DNA of 45,532 nt from Palleronia rufa (lineage in GTDB: Bacteria; Pseudomonadota; Alphaproteobacteria; Rhodobacterales; Rhodobacteraceae): assembly GCF_000743715.1 (NCBI RefSeq), contig NZ_JQEY01000022.1:1-45532 (forward strand), written 5' to 3'. Below are positions 44,771-45,532 of this stretch, piece after piece. The stretch's first letter is position 1, and the number at the start of each line of letters is the position of its first letter. A program made the translations under genes and the position numbers. A model generated the notes under the pieces. The model saw nothing but the letters and a program-made list of their open reading frames with translations, did not search any database and was not told the origin of the DNA.

Positions 44771-44841
44771 GCGCCTTGCCGCTCGAACGTCTCCCGAAAC
44801 CGCATGGGCCGGGCCGGATACATTGAGTCCAGGACACTCCC

Positions 44842-45105
44842 CAAAGATGGTCTCTGGGCTTCGTGTCTGGCAGTCTCTCGGACGGCCGCCGTTTTCGGGT
44901 GCTCTGCGTCATCGACGACTTCAGCCGGGAATGCCCGGCCTTTGTCGTCGATACCTCGTTGTCCGGGCAACGCGTCGGCCGTGAGTTCGACAACATCGCC
45001 CGGGTGCGTCGTTGTCACTGCATGGTGGTCAGCGACAACGGCACGGAACCGACATCGAACGCGATCATAAGTCGGCAGGAAAACCGCAGGGTCGAGTGGC
45101 ACTAG
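44842..45105 (+). pseudogene. Element H transposase OrfB, middle fragment
   Basis: The frame reads QRWSLGFVSGSLSDGRRFRV, then CVIDDFSREC with the first catalytic Asp, SLSGQRVGREFDNI, MVVSDNGTE with the second Asp and NRRVEWH, ending at TAG 45103-45105. In intact members VEWH, an aromatic residue and [13 protein letters not shown] follow, and exactly that continuation stands at 1942-2052. The element T insertion splits the two. The TAG lies in the CTAG target site and replaces the expected Tyr or Trp codon. Confidence 0.85.
45102..45105. repeat. CTAG target-site duplication (right copy)
   Basis: CTAG directly before the left terminus of element T. It is identical to 1938-1941, which directly follows the right terminus. 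Confidence 0.7.
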
Positions 45106-45170
45106 TGAAGTGGTCCCAGGAAATCGGACAGGTAGCTAAGGTGTATCCCGAACCTTTGGAGGGATACGAA

Positions 45171-45449
45171 ATGGCGAAACGCCGGAAGTTCACGGATCAG
45201 TTCAAGGCAAAGGTCGCGCTCGAGGCGCTGCGAGGCGACAAGACGATCCAGGAGATTGCTGCGCGGCATCAGGTTCATCCGAACCAGGTAAGCGCTTGGA
45301 AGCGTCAGGCTGTCGACGGCATGGCCGACGTGTTTGCCCGTGGCAGTAGGCCCGAAGGCCCGAGCGAGGCGGAAGTGAAGGAGCTTCACGCCAAGATCGG
45401 GAGGCTGGCGGTCGAGAACGATTTTTTGTCCGCCGGGCTCAAGCGATGA
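45171..45449 (+). CDS. IS3-family OrfA of element T
   Basis: A 92-residue protein from the ATG at 45171 with GGAGGGATACGAA before it. It reads MAKRRKFTDQFKAKVALEAL, with a helix-turn-helix (TIQEIAARHQVHPNQVSAWK) and a short zipper (VKELHAKIGRLAVENDFLSA). It binds the terminal repeats as the DNA-recognition part of the transposase. The T run followed by G at ENDFLS (45421-45429) could serve as a slip site, and the stop overlaps the orfB ATG. Confidence 0.9.
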   Translation: MAKRRKFTDQFKAKVALEALRGDKTIQEIAARHQVHPNQVSAWKRQAVDGMADVFARGSRPEGPSEAEVKELHAKIGRLAVENDFLSAGLKR

Positions 45450-45532
45450 GCCCTGCGAAGAAGAAAGCGATGATCCGCGGCGACCATCCGGAACTGGGCG
45501 TCAGTCAGCAATGCCGGTTGGTGAAGCTGAGC
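45446..45532 (+). CDS. IS3-family OrfB of element T, N-terminus only
   Basis: The ATG at 45446 overlaps the orfA stop (ATGA). The 29 codons to the window edge read MSPAKKKAMIRGDHPELGVS then QQCRLVKLS, a standard OrfB start for this IS subgroup. The matching C-terminal part of the same kind of transposase is at 1321-1875. Confidence 0.88.
   Translation, partial: MSPAKKKAMIRGDHPELGVSQQCRLVKLS

Larger units (their letters stand above)
45106..45532 (+). mobile_element. IS3-family element T, left part (runs off the right edge)
   Basis: It starts with the terminal repeat TGAAGTGGTCCCAG and has the inner repeat AGCTAAGGTGTATCC, both found inverted at 1889-1937. It contains a full orfA and the first 29 codons of orfB. 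The window ends inside it. Confidence 0.85.

Overview
The window is high-GC DNA from an alphaproteobacterium, most likely a member of the Rhodobacterales. The evidence is an Rrf2/IscR-led suf operon containing YIP1-like genes, a eukaryote-type NADP isocitrate dehydrogenase, a phasin, the ATP-grasp/alpha-E/transglutaminase trio, an exonuclease-DNA ligase pair and several Rhodobacterales-type insertion sequences. Both ends lie inside insertion sequences, as expected for a contig that stops at multicopy repeats.

Region by region. (1) 1-3360 is a stack of nested insertion sequences: a partial IS5 in an IS3, that IS3 in the right half of another IS3-family copy (called element T here), which itself sits in an older IS3-family gene (element H), plus a nearly whole IS2-group element. 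(2) 3483-14997 is an accessory block. A LysR regulator is divergent from a closely packed series: a glutaredoxin-AhpD fusion, a glutathione-reductase-like protein without its redox disulfide, DoxX, a patatin, 3-hydroxybutyrate dehydrogenase, an MscS channel and a lipoprotein patatin. A secreted histidine phosphatase/SnoaL protein, a CvpA-like membrane protein and a cut HlyD adaptor follow. (3) 14998-16318 holds broken tniB and tniA next to tRNA-Arg(CCG). (4) 16754-27685 is one long minus-strand suf operon: iscR, a NifS/IscS-like desulfurase, sufB, two small genes, a glycosyltransferase-methyltransferase fusion, a UPF0145 gene, an FkbM methyltransferase, sufC, sufD, two YIP1-like genes and sufS. 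Its promoter region carries an Irr-type palindrome. (5) 27876-42910 is mostly housekeeping: alpha/beta hydrolase, GST, WrbA-like flavoprotein, Pmp3 peptide, icd, phasin, transglutaminase/alpha-E/ATP-grasp, BLUF photoreceptor, exonuclease and ATP-dependent ligase, PepF and a Gfo/Idh oxidoreductase. (6) 43195-45532 is decayed element H, interrupted by an IS256 remnant and then by the left end of element T.

The two ends fit together. Element H is broken by element T at the same CTAG target on both sides of the window, with its N-terminal part at the right end and its C-terminal part at the left end. The 43 kb segment is therefore a circle, a tandem copy, or a segment bracketed by two copies of the same nested element.

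The region 3483-12595 is the best candidate for an undescribed functional unit. It looks like a thiol-redox and lipid/membrane stress cassette, with start-stop overlaps joining several genes and related GTTCCG/CGGAAC palindromes at its edges and in its divergent promoter. Two genes in it show possible decay.
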